Source of the DNA: Clostridium facile
GTDB taxonomy: Bacteria > Bacillota > Clostridia > Oscillospirales > Ruminococcaceae
Direction: 5' to 3'
Length of the DNA: 64,000 bases
NCBI RefSeq assembly: GCF_014297275.1
Contig: NZ_JACOQK010000001.1
Location: 2,356,001-2,420,000 of the forward strand
Shown here: positions 1-7,709 of the stretch, piece by piece
Numbering within the stretch: the first letter of the stretch is position 1
How the letters are laid out: every line of letters begins with the position of its first letter
Notes under the pieces: generated by a model
What the model was told of the DNA's origin: nothing
The model's database searches: none
What the model saw: only the letters and a program-made list of their open reading frames with translations
Translations under genes and position numbers: made by a program

Positions 1-135
1 GAAGTAAAACAGTACTGTGATGGAGTCATTGTAGGCAGTGCGATTGTAAACCGGATTGCCAATGGCAAAACAAAAGAAGAAAAAATCACATCTGTTGGCG
101 AGTTTGTTGGCAATATGTGCAAAGCTGTAAAATAA
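1..135 (+). CDS. trpA: Tryptophan synthase alpha chain, C-terminal fragment
   Basis: The window opens inside a reading frame that ends at a TAA at 133-135. The visible 44 residues include DGVIVGSAIVNRIA, the conserved C-terminal phosphate-binding strand and helix of TrpA, which cleaves indole-3-glycerol phosphate to indole in tryptophan synthesis. Only the tail is present because the window starts here, so nothing can be said about the catalytic residues. It is presumably the last gene of a trp operon lying to the left. A separate trpB-like gene sits 42 kb away and is not its operon partner. Confidence 0.85.
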   Translation, partial: EVKQYCDGVIVGSAIVNRIANGKTKEEKITSVGEFVGNMCKAVK

Positions 136-202
136 ATTCAACTAATTTGTTGTATTTGTCGATTCCTATCCAAATAAACCTGTATAAATTACACAATTTC
201 TC

Positions 203-231
203 TTGACATAACATGGTTTCCGTAATAAAAT
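203..231 (+). promoter_or_regulatory. Sigma-A type promoter upstream of rny
   Basis: TTGACA (203-208), a 17-bp spacer and TAAAAT (226-231). It lies 357 bases before the rny start, giving a long 5' leader. Confidence 0.6.
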
Positions 232-237
232 AAAGAT

Positions 238-587
238 ATGGTGCGTGTGAAAGACGTATCGTTCCTATTATCGATAGATTTGTGTTTATATTTATAACTG
301 AAACCGACGGTTTGGGACGTCGGGGTTCCTAAATAAAAAATGATGATTCAATTTCAATATAAAGATAACAATCGTATTGTAAACTGTATCACTTTTGTTT
401 AAGTCCGTACACGAGGGTGTCTTGTTATAAAAAATAGAAATAGTTGTTTTCCCAGGGAGTAGTGTTTTTTCTGGGAAAATACTGCTTTATCAAATAGATC
501 GATTGCGTAGTGCGCACCGCTAAAACATTTTGAAAACTATTACAATCCTAATACAGGGTAATCTAACAAAAAGGAGGTTTATTTGAT
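238..587 (+). promoter_or_regulatory. Long, possibly structured 5' leader of rny
   Basis: About 350 bases separate the promoter from the TTG start of rny, with no ORF. Two hairpins are visible: AACCGACG pairing with CGTC-GGGGTT (about 302-328), and TTTTCCCAG pairing with CTGGGAAAA (about 450-479). The second has no T-run after it and does not look like a terminator. I recognise no known riboswitch. Control of RNase Y through its own leader is possible but is inference. Confidence 0.35.
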
Positions 588-2156
588 TTGGAAACAGTTT
601 TATGGTGTGTGCTAACCTTTGTTGTGTCAGGCGCGCTTTGTGGCTTTGTTGCCGGTTTTATCTCCTTTAAAAAAGGAATTGCTTACCGCAAACAGGTTGC
701 GGAAGGGGAACTGGGAAGTGCAGAAGAACAGGCAAAACGTATTTTAGAAGACGCAAAAAAGGATGCATCCTCCAAAAAGAAAGAAGCATTGATTGAAGCA
801 AAAGACGAAATCCATAAATTGCGCTTGGAAGCCGACCGGGATATTAAAGAGCGCCGTAATGAAGCAAACCGTATGGAACGCCGTTTGCAGCAAAAAGAAG
901 AAACACTTGACCGCAAGCTGGATAATTTTGAAAAGAAAGAAGAAATCTTACAAAACAAAATTAAAACAGCGGATAAAAAACTGGAAGAAGCCGAAGTAAT
1001 CAAAACCCACCAGATGGAAATGCTGGAGAAAATATCCGGTTTAACAGCAGAACAGGCAAAAAACCAGCTGCTGGAAAGTTTGGATAAAGAACTGGTACAT
1101 GAAAAGGCTTTAAAAATATCTACTTATGAACAGCAAATCCGGGATGAAGCAGAGGATAAAGCGCGGCAGCTGATCTCTTTAGCGGTATCCCGTTGTGCTG
1201 CTGACCATGTGTCAGAAGCAACCGTTTCAGTTGTAAACTTGCCAAATGATGAAATGAAAGGCCGTATCATCGGCCGTGAAGGTAGGAATATCCGTACCTT
1301 AGAAACCTTTACCGGAGTTGACCTGATTATTGATGATACCCCTGAAGCAATCACACTTTCTTGTTTTGACCCAGTAAGAAGGGAGATTGCCCGCCAGGCT
1401 TTGGAACGCCTGATTGCAGATGGACGTATCCATCCTGCCCGCATTGAAGAAATGGTGGAAAAAGCACGTAGGGATGTTGACCAAACTATCCGTTCGGAAG
1501 GGGAACGGGCTGTGATGGAAACCAATGTACATGGTATTCACCACGAACTAGTAAAATTAATTGGTCGTTTGAAATACCGTACCAGCTATGGACAGAATGT
1601 ATTAAACCATTCGATTGAAGTGGCTCATTTGGCTGGTATGATGGCAAGCGAATTAGGTGTGGACGCAAATACTGCACGTCGTGCCGGCTTGTTGCATGAC
1701 ATTGGTAAAGCGTTGAACCACGAAATTGAAGGGTCCCATGTGGAAATTGGCGTGGATGTATGTAAAAAATACAAAGAAAATCCAGAAGTAATTCACGCAA
1801 TTGAGGCACATCATGGCGATGTAGAACCAAGAACAGTAATCGCCTGTATTGTACAGGCTGCGGATGCTATTTCCGCTGCACGTCCAGGTGCTCGCCGTGA
1901 GAACTTAGAAAATTATATTAAACGTCTGGAAAAACTGGAGGAAATTGCTGACTCCTTTGAAGGGGTAGAACGCTCTTTCGCCATTCAGGCAGGCCGTGAA
2001 ATCCGTATCATGGTAAAACCAGAAGTGATTAAGGATGATGGCATGATTTTAGTAGCACGTCAGATTGTTCAGCGCATTGAAAATGAACTGGATTATCCTG
2101 GGCAGGTAAAAGTAAACCTGATCCGTGAAAGCCGTGCAGTGGATTATGCAAAATAG
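588..2156 (+). CDS. rny: Ribonuclease Y
   Basis: Membrane-anchored endoribonuclease that starts bulk mRNA decay in many Firmicutes. The 522 residues match the usual length of about 520. In order: an N-terminal membrane segment (about 4-26), a long Glu/Lys-rich coiled coil (about 40-160), a KH RNA-binding domain with GRIIGREGRN (225-234), and an HD phosphohydrolase domain with metal-binding H370-D371 in LLHDIGKALNHEIEGSH. The start is TTG at 588, preceded at good spacing by AAGGAGG (571-577). It is transcribed alone from the promoter near 203 and closed by a strong terminator, so it looks monocistronic. Family and domain assignments rest on clear motifs. Confidence 0.95.
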   Translation: METVLWCVLTFVVSGALCGFVAGFISFKKGIAYRKQVAEGELGSAEEQAKRILEDAKKDASSKKKEALIEAKDEIHKLRLEADRDIKERRNEANRMERRLQQKEETLDRKLDNFEKKEEILQNKIKTADKKLEEAEVIKTHQMEMLEKISGLTAEQAKNQLLESLDKELVHEKALKISTYEQQIRDEAEDKARQLISLAVSRCAADHVSEATVSVVNLPNDEMKGRIIGREGRNIRTLETFTGVDLIIDDTPEAITLSCFDPVRREIARQALERLIADGRIHPARIEEMVEKARRDVDQTIRSEGERAVMETNVHGIHHELVKLIGRLKYRTSYGQNVLNHSIEVAHLAGMMASELGVDANTARRAGLLHDIGKALNHEIEGSHVEIGVDVCKKYKENPEVIHAIEAHHGDVEPRTVIACIVQAADAISAARPGARRENLENYIKRLEKLEEIADSFEGVERSFAIQAGREIRIMVKPEVIKDDGMILVARQIVQRIENELDYPGQVKVNLIRESRAVDYAK

Positions 2157-2207
2157 TATCAAATGGATTAGGTAAATCTAATTTGATTTTATAACAAATA
2201 GTATAGA

Positions 2208-2240
2208 AAAACTGCTGTAAATCGTTACAGCAGTTTTTTT
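2208..2240 (+). terminator. Rho-independent terminator of rny
   Basis: AAAACTGCTGTAA pairs with TTACAGCAGTTTT around a 4-base loop and runs into a T-tract. Confidence 0.9.
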
Positions 2241-2242
2241 AA

Positions 2243-2430
2243 TGGTGTCTTTTGACGTGGGAAAATCCCCTAGTTTGAGTGGAGAAGAAATAAAAGTAGT
2301 GCAAGAATTATAATGACCAGCTTTATGCGAGTTGAAAAGAGGCTGTATGAAAAAGTATAGCGAATGAAAAGCCAGTGCGTGTGATGCAATCATATTATTT
2401 AGCTATCCCCTTTTAGGGGCTGTATAAGCC
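2243..2430. repeat. Degenerate intergenic repeat, copy A
   Basis: This stretch resembles 49769-50010. Shared blocks in the same order include GACGTGGGAAAATCCCC / GATGTAAAAAATTCCCC, TTTATGCGAGTTGAAAA / TTTATGCAAGCTGAAAA, AATGAAAAG, GCGTGTGATGC, and TATCCCCTTTTAGGGGCTG / TATCCCCTTTTAGAGACTG. Copy A is shorter and its hairpin is decayed. No intact ORF is present. Its origin is unknown; a mobile-element remnant is one possibility. Confidence 0.45.
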
Positions 2431-2844
2431 ACTGATTCGACTATATTGAGAAAGTTATACTGGAGAAGATGAAAAAAGAAATAAAACGAAACCATATAAA
2501 CGGATAAAATGATAACGATACAGAACTGAAAATAATGTTGGACTGTTACAGGACTATGGTACGCTTACTTTTTGCTATAAAGCGAAATTAACATTTAAAC
2601 AATTAGTAATATTTTTGATGTCTATACAAAATAAAACTAAAAGATAAGATTAGAGAAAATTTCTAATGATAAATTAGGATTTAAAAAGTAATGTGTATGA
2701 AAAACAATTAATATTTGGTTAACGAGTAAAGTATCCGTATGGCATTAATAGAAAAAGGATTTGAAAATACATCAAAAATTTGGTATGATAGAGTTATCCA
2801 ATGAGAAATTGTAACATCAGTTTAAAGGTTGATTTATAATCCAG
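2431..2844. other. AT-rich intergenic region, nothing recognised
   Basis: No convincing ORF, tRNA or strong hairpin. It presumably holds the promoter of the signal peptidase gene, but I see no clear -35/-10 pair. Confidence 0.4.
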
Positions 2845-2859
2845 AAAAGAGGGATTCTT

Positions 2860-3378
2860 TTGACAAAAGAAACCAAAAAAAATATATTAAGTTGGGTGAT
2901 TACCATTGGTGCAGCGGTATTAGCCGCAATCATCTTAAATAGTTTTATTATTTTAAATGTTTCCATACCTTCTTCATCTATGGAACCTACCATTTCAAAA
3001 GGGGATCGTCTGATAGGCTTTCGGCTGGCATACCTGACTTCTGACCCTCAACAGGGGGATATTGTGATTTTCAAATATCCAGATGATGAAAAGCAAAAAT
3101 TTATTAAACGGATTATTGGTACACCAGGAGATACTGTGGAAGGGATTGATGGCGTTGTTTATGTCAATGGGGAACAACTTTCTCCAGACTATACCGATAT
3201 TGCCATTCGGGAAGATTTTGGACCGTTTGAAGTGCCAGAGGATTCTTATTTTATGATGGGGGACAATCGGAATGACTCCTTAGACTCCCGTTATTGGAAA
3301 AATACATTTGTGAAACGGGATAAAATTCTTGGGAAAGCAGAATTCACCTTTTTCCCAAAAATAGAGTGGCTCGGATAA
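2860..3378 (+). CDS. lepB: Type I signal peptidase
   Basis: Membrane-bound Ser-Lys protease that removes signal peptides from exported proteins. The 172-residue length fits the short Gram-positive SipS-type enzymes. One membrane segment (about 11-33) precedes PSSSMEPT with nucleophile S40. FIKRIIGTPGD supplies the general-base lysine (K83), and GDNRNDSLDSRYW (about 133-145) is the conserved C-terminal box. The start is TTG at 2860, behind AGAAAAGAGGG. The next gene, ksgA, begins 10 bases after the stop, so the two are probably cotranscribed. It is a plausible processing enzyme for the many secreted proteins in this window. Confidence 0.92.
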   Translation: MTKETKKNILSWVITIGAAVLAAIILNSFIILNVSIPSSSMEPTISKGDRLIGFRLAYLTSDPQQGDIVIFKYPDDEKQKFIKRIIGTPGDTVEGIDGVVYVNGEQLSPDYTDIAIREDFGPFEVPEDSYFMMGDNRNDSLDSRYWKNTFVKRDKILGKAEFTFFPKIEWLG

Positions 3379-3388
3379 GGAGGAATAG

Positions 3389-4252
3389 ATGGAAAATCTA
3401 TCCAATATTTCAACAATTAAAGCAATATTAACCAAACATGGTTTTACATTCTCCAAATCATTGGGGCAAAATTTTTTGGTAAACCCCAGTGTGTGCCCTA
3501 GGATTGCGGAACAAGGAGGCGCTAAACAAGGTGTCGGCGTAATTGAGGTTGGAACGGGGATCGGTGTCTTAACCAGTGAATTGGCGCAACGGGCTGATAA
3601 AGTGGTTGCGGTGGAAATTGACCAGCGGCTGTTACCGGTTTTAGAGGAAACCTTATCTGATTATCATAATATCAAAATCATCAACCAGGATATTTTAAAG
3701 GTAGACCTCCACAAATTGATCCAGGAAGAATTCGCAGGGATGCAGGTTGTGGTATGCGCTAACCTTCCTTATTATATTACCTCTCCTGTTATTATGTATT
3801 TGTTGGAAAGTAGGTTGCCAATTGATGCTGTTACCGTGATGGTGCAAAAAGAGGCTGCCATCCGTATTTGTGCCCAGCCTGGAACCAGGGATGTAGGTGC
3901 TGTTAGCTTGGCGGTGCGTTATTTTAGCGAACCTCGTATTTTGTTCCAGGTATCCAGAGGAAGTTTTATGCCTGCGCCTAATGTAGATAGCTGCGTTATC
4001 CGGCTGGATATTAAAAAAGAAACGCCACAGAATATACTGGATGAAAAGCTGTTTTTCCGTTTGGTAAAAGCGGCGTTTTCCCAGCGAAGAAAAACTTTGG
4101 TGAACCCAGTATCCGGCAGTTTAGGGGTGGGCAAACCCCGGTTAAAACAATTGATGGAGGAATCCGGAATAAAATCTACTGCCCGTGCGGAAGAATTGAC
4201 GATGGAACAGTTTATCCAGCTTGCAAACGGGATTACAATGTTGAAAAAATAA
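3389..4252 (+). CDS. rsmA: 16S rRNA dimethyladenosine transferase RsmA/KsgA
   Basis: Transfers four methyl groups from S-adenosylmethionine to the two adjacent adenosines near the 3' end of 16S rRNA during 30S maturation. The 287 residues match the family. QNFLVNP opens the domain, IEVGTGIGVLTSELA is the SAM-binding loop, and NLPYYITSPV is the catalytic NLPY motif. A C-terminal helical domain follows (SQRRKTLVNP). The start is ATG at 3389 with AAGGAGG just upstream. It lies 10 bases after the signal peptidase gene in a two-gene operon. Confidence 0.95.
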   Translation: MENLSNISTIKAILTKHGFTFSKSLGQNFLVNPSVCPRIAEQGGAKQGVGVIEVGTGIGVLTSELAQRADKVVAVEIDQRLLPVLEETLSDYHNIKIINQDILKVDLHKLIQEEFAGMQVVVCANLPYYITSPVIMYLLESRLPIDAVTVMVQKEAAIRICAQPGTRDVGAVSLAVRYFSEPRILFQVSRGSFMPAPNVDSCVIRLDIKKETPQNILDEKLFFRLVKAAFSQRRKTLVNPVSGSLGVGKPRLKQLMEESGIKSTARAEELTMEQFIQLANGITMLKK

Positions 4253-4334
4253 TAAAACGAATAAGCGCAAAAACCCTCTATGGTAGGATCGTACTGCCCC
4301 ATATTGTGCAGACAGTACAAAAAAGACCCGTGGT

Positions 4335-4530
4335 GTAGGAATATTAAGTTTTAGTAGGAATGGCACAGTGTGAGCGGCACTACTCCTGTTTTAATTTGGA
4401 TGCGTTCGTGGTTGTAGAAATGGATATATTGGTCAATTATTTCTCTCTGACTTTTTCCTGCCTGAATTATTTCCTCGATTTCTGGTAATATTTCCTGCCC
4501 GTGCGTGTAATTTCCTTTTTGTACAGTTAA
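4335..4530 (-). pseudogene. IS3 OrfA-OrfB deletion remnant
   Basis: Read on the minus strand, the frame gives GNYTHGQEILPEIEEII, then QAGKSQREI, then IDQYIHFYNHERIQIKTG, ending at a stop after CHSY. The first part resembles the OrfA N-terminus and the last part the terminal helix of the integrase-like OrfB. The junction is in frame at about QREI/IDQY. No catalytic residues remain. Confidence 0.5.
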
Positions 4531-4570
4531 GCTCCCTGATGTATCTATTTTCCTACATCAGGGGGCTTTT
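4531..4570 (+). terminator. Terminator-like hairpin, possibly for lepB-rsmA
   Basis: CCCTGATGTA (4534-4543) pairs with TACATCAGGG (4554-4563), followed by GGCTTTTG. It lies inside the IS3 relic, so it may have been acquired with the element. Confidence 0.5.
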
Positions 4571-4928
4571 GTCTATTATCCGTTTTTGCTGGATCTATTC
4601 AATCCTACCATAGAAGGTTTTTATGATATCAATCAATGTAAAGATATTTTAGGGTTTCTACTGTAAAAGGAGAAATGTTATTTTAAGAAGGACGCAAAAC
4701 AAGGAATAGTATTTCATTTTATGTATTAGAAAAATCACAATAGAAACCAGATAATCAATAGTTCACACAAAAAATAAAAGGATATTCTCTCCATAGTAGC
4801 ACGAATCTCTTTTGAAATATCTAGTAGTATGTTGATTTCGCAAAAATATTTTGGTGATTTTTGTCGATTTACTATATAGCTATTTGTTATCCCTTATGCT
4901 ACAATAAAAGCAGGAAAAGGAGGCATTT

Positions 4929-5432
4929 ATGATGAAAAAGAGTTTAAAAGTAGGAGTATTTGTTTTATGTTGTGTTATGGTGACCCTTTGTCTAACTGGA
5001 TGTGTTTTTGGCAATGTTAATCAAACCCTTACTCTAGGCGGGGAATACGCATTGTTGCTGAATAATGGTTCTTGGTATGATGAACAGGGAAATCTGGTTT
5101 TACAATTGGACGAATACCGTGGATGTACGATTGCGGGTGACCAGGAAATATATCGAGGCGGATTTTTTGTGGATACTGATTTTACCTGTTATATTGAAGA
5201 TGATACTGTGGTACCAGAAACGACAGAATCAACAGGAAATGGGTTGTTAGTGTTTAATTTAAACGATGGGCCTCATGTTTATGAATGGACGGACGAATTA
5301 AGTTCTGATTCCGAAACCTGGCATTTTGAAATTGGCTCAAAACAAAATGAGAATATTTTGTATTGGGAAGGAAAAATTTTGCATCAGGAGGTAGAGGGAA
5401 CAGACGATAATGTTCCTACTTTGGGGATATAA
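4929..5432 (+). CDS. Putative lipoprotein of unknown function
   Basis: A 167-residue protein beginning with basic residues, a hydrophobic segment and the lipobox LTGC (Cys near residue 25), so it is probably lipid-anchored outside the membrane. The mature part is acidic and beta-rich in appearance, with NGSWYDEQGNLVLQL near its start. I recognise no domain. AAAGGAGG lies just before tandem ATGs at 4929 and 4932. Two further exported proteins follow on the same strand (29-base gap, then overlap), so it may be the first gene of a three-gene envelope operon. Function cannot be assigned. Confidence 0.75.
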   Translation: MMKKSLKVGVFVLCCVMVTLCLTGCVFGNVNQTLTLGGEYALLLNNGSWYDEQGNLVLQLDEYRGCTIAGDQEIYRGGFFVDTDFTCYIEDDTVVPETTESTGNGLLVFNLNDGPHVYEWTDELSSDSETWHFEIGSKQNENILYWEGKILHQEVEGTDDNVPTLGI

Positions 5433-5461
5433 CAATTGATTTTTCTAAGCTGGTAACAGTT

Positions 5462-6361
5462 GTGAAAAGATGGATGTTGGTATGGATATGTGTTATGCTT
5501 GCCGTTTTGTTTGAATTACCAGCATTTGCGGAAGAACCAATATTAAAGTGGAATGAATCCGGATTTTTATCCTTAATGAAATCTCAGGACTTTGTGGAAA
5601 TTTCTGCATTGGAAGAGGATATTTTGGAAGAAATCAGTGATAATTTGCTGGGGCTGGAGGATGTGGAAAAATCCGATATTGTTCCGGAATTGATTGATTA
5701 TGAAAACGCCTATTGCTGTTTTGTTATGTCTGACCCATTTCTTTTAGGAGAGTTTTCCACAGAAGATTGTATACGAGAACTGCGTTATACCACTCATATT
5801 TGGATGATTCCAATCTGTTGTAAGGGGTTTCGGATTACAATCCAGTGTTTTCCAAGGGATTATCCTTTTTTAGCGGATAGCGAAAAGGAAAAGATGGAGA
5901 AATCAGGGAGAAGCTGGGTGGTTGGTGAATTCGCGTTAAACTATGTGCGGTATTCATCAGGTATGGATGTAGCGGAAGAATTTCAGATGCGTTCCAGATG
6001 GTATGGCGTTGATCCAAACCAGCCAAAATTATTGTTTTATGGCGCAGAAAAACTAACTGGAACATTGGGTGTGACAGTGGAAAACAATCAATTATCCCAA
6101 GGAATTTTGTTAGATGGTTCTTACCCTATCGGGTCGGAGTATATAAGGTTTGGACAAGGATCGGTGAGGGAATATCAAATTGGAAAATTTTATAATTTTT
6201 CGGAGATGGCAAAAAGATTTCAACAGGTAAAAGCAGAGAAGCAGGATTTTCCCCATTTGAATAGTATCTCGTACGTTCAAATCCTTTTGCTCGTGTTAGT
6301 TGGGATTGTTTCGATTTTGGTAGCGGTGTGTATCATCCGTTTTAAATTAACATGTGAGTGA
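5462..6361 (+). CDS. Exported protein of unknown function, paralogue A
   Basis: 299 residues with an N-terminal signal sequence (LVWICVMLAVLFELPAFA) and a C-terminal membrane segment (ILLLVLVGIVSILVAVCII) ending in a short basic tail. The bulk is therefore expected outside the cell, tethered at the C-terminus. LKWNESGFLSLM after the signal matches LVWNENGYESLL in the next gene, and both share an acidic helical start and similar layout, so they are diverged paralogues. The GTG start at 5462 has no obvious ribosome site; an ATG at 5471 is an alternative. The 3' end overlaps the longest frame of the next gene. No known domain recognised. Confidence 0.7.
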   Translation: MKRWMLVWICVMLAVLFELPAFAEEPILKWNESGFLSLMKSQDFVEISALEEDILEEISDNLLGLEDVEKSDIVPELIDYENAYCCFVMSDPFLLGEFSTEDCIRELRYTTHIWMIPICCKGFRITIQCFPRDYPFLADSEKEKMEKSGRSWVVGEFALNYVRYSSGMDVAEEFQMRSRWYGVDPNQPKLLFYGAEKLTGTLGVTVENNQLSQGILLDGSYPIGSEYIRFGQGSVREYQIGKFYNFSEMAKRFQQVKAEKQDFPHLNSISYVQILLLVLVGIVSILVAVCIIRFKLTCE

Positions 6362-6386
6362 CCTTTATGGACGAGAAGGTGGTCGT

Positions 6387-7328
6387 ATGAAAAAGATTTT
6401 ATCCTGCTTATCTTGTATGCTACTGCTGTTTTCTATCCTAACAGCGTGTTCATCCGATGTGGAAACAAGGGAACTGGTATGGAATGAAAATGGATATGAA
6501 TCATTGCTTCAAGCAGAAGAATTTGAGAAAATACAAAAGCTTTCAGGGAGTATCTTAAGTGAAACCCGTACCATTATCCGTTCCAGTAATTTAGATATCA
6601 CCGTTGAAAAAGAAAATATTCATTTTAAATTGGCATACAAATCTTATATGGTAAATCCATTAAAACTAGAGGATTTGGAGCAGGAGTTGCCTCGTGCGGA
6701 ATATGCTTGGAATATTCCGGTTCTCACCGATAATGGGCATTTTATTGTGAGCTGTCGTTTGAACCGAAAATTAAACACAAATAGCAAAGGGCTGTTGACC
6801 GATTCCTCCCTCCGCATAATTGCCAATCAGGAGGTCCGCTGGCAGACCTCATTATCGTATTATTATCCAAACGCTTCCAAGTTACCAACGGAAATACTGG
6901 ATGACGCTTTGATCAATACGAATTTCGATCAGAGGGTACATAAAATATTTTTTGGCGATTGTAATAAGATGAGAGGATTGTATAGCCTCGTTTTACAGGA
7001 TAAAAAACCTGTTTATATGGTTCCAATTAAAGATTTTAGTGTAAGCGGTATAGAAAAAATATCAGGAGATATGAAATCAGCCGGTGATTTTATAGATGGA
7101 CAGCGCTATACCTATAAGGACTTTGCGGAACGGATAAACCGCGTAAAAGAACATAAGCACGTTTTCCCTTACGGAGGAGAACCTGGATTAATTACGAACC
7201 CAACCAGGCCGAAATTTTTAGAAGGCATTAAACCGGAAGGAATTGTTTTACTGATTATTGTAGCGGCGTTTCTTCTGACAACTGGAGGAATATTGGTTTA
7301 CCAGAAGGTAAAAGATAGGGTTCGATAA
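6387..7328 (+). CDS. Putative lipoprotein of unknown function, paralogue B
   Basis: 313 residues from the ATG at 6387. I chose it over the earlier in-frame ATG at 6354 because it sits behind AGAAGGTGG and opens a proper lipoprotein signal (MKKILSCLSCMLLLF, lipobox LTAC). A C-terminal membrane segment (about 284-303, IVLLIIVAAFLLTTGGIL) would make it doubly anchored. It resembles the preceding protein at WNE-G-SLL and in overall layout. The role is unknown. The tandem arrangement of a lipoprotein and two paralogous exported proteins suggests one envelope-associated function. Confidence 0.72.
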   Translation: MKKILSCLSCMLLLFSILTACSSDVETRELVWNENGYESLLQAEEFEKIQKLSGSILSETRTIIRSSNLDITVEKENIHFKLAYKSYMVNPLKLEDLEQELPRAEYAWNIPVLTDNGHFIVSCRLNRKLNTNSKGLLTDSSLRIIANQEVRWQTSLSYYYPNASKLPTEILDDALINTNFDQRVHKIFFGDCNKMRGLYSLVLQDKKPVYMVPIKDFSVSGIEKISGDMKSAGDFIDGQRYTYKDFAERINRVKEHKHVFPYGGEPGLITNPTRPKFLEGIKPEGIVLLIIVAAFLLTTGGILVYQKVKDRVR

Positions 7329-7332
7329 TAGA

Positions 7333-7361
7333 AGGGCGATGTTGATTCGCCCTTATTTTGA
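7333..7361 (+). terminator. Terminator after the exported-protein cluster
   Basis: AAGGGCGA pairs with TCGCCCTT around a 7-base loop, then ATTTTG. Confidence 0.8.
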
Positions 7362-7513
7362 TAGGAATTGATCATAGTAGACTTATTGTTTCCAAAAAAA
7401 TGAATAAAAACAAAGATTTGGAAGCAAAAATTATTTTTGTTTTTTTGAGAAAAAGAGAAAAATTTATTTGATAAAGAAATAAATTCTTGGTTTATTTATG
7501 AAAAAACGTTTTA

Positions 7514-7543
7514 TTGCAATGTTAGGAATGATTCCTATATAAT
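7514..7543 (+). promoter_or_regulatory. Candidate pflB promoter with internal palindrome
   Basis: TTGCAA (7514-7519), an 18-bp spacer and TATAAT (7538-7543). Between the elements lies the perfect palindrome AGGAATGATTCCT (7524-7536), well placed for an operator. The binding protein is unknown. Confidence 0.45.
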
Positions 7544-7611
7544 ATATACAAAATAAGTATAGTTTGTTGCAGAAAGTTTGGCGTACAATTGTTTGACATT
7601 ATTCTTGTGGT

Positions 7612-7629
7612 TTGTTAAGATATTAATGC
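7612..7629 (+). promoter_or_regulatory. Degenerate Rex-like site upstream of pflB
   Basis: TTGTTAA-GATA-TTAATGC keeps a perfect left half and four of seven positions of the right half of the clostridial Rex motif TTGTTAANNNNTTAACAA. It lies downstream of the candidate -10 and 80 bases before the pflB start. pflB belongs to the Rex regulon in several Firmicutes; binding here is inference. Confidence 0.35.
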
Positions 7630-7709
7630 GAGATAAAGGATGGACGGAATAGTTCTTTATCGAAGGAAAGTGAACAAAGGCAGTCATACAAAAACAGGAG
7701 GGAAAATAC

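Larger units (their letters stand above)
4270..4620 (-). mobile_element. Miniature, internally deleted IS3-family element
   Basis: The segment is bounded by near-perfect 21-bp inverted repeats: AAAAACCCTCTATGGTAGGAT at 4270-4290 pairs with its complement at 4600-4620 with one mismatch. On the minus strand between them is one short frame (about 4335-4530). It begins like an IS3 OrfA helix-turn-helix start (YTHGQEILPEIEE, AGKSQREI) and jumps directly into an OrfB C-terminus (DQYIHFYNHERIQIKTG). The central orfA/orfB region, including the DDE catalytic core, is missing. This is therefore a non-autonomous relic, not an active element. Confidence 0.6.
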
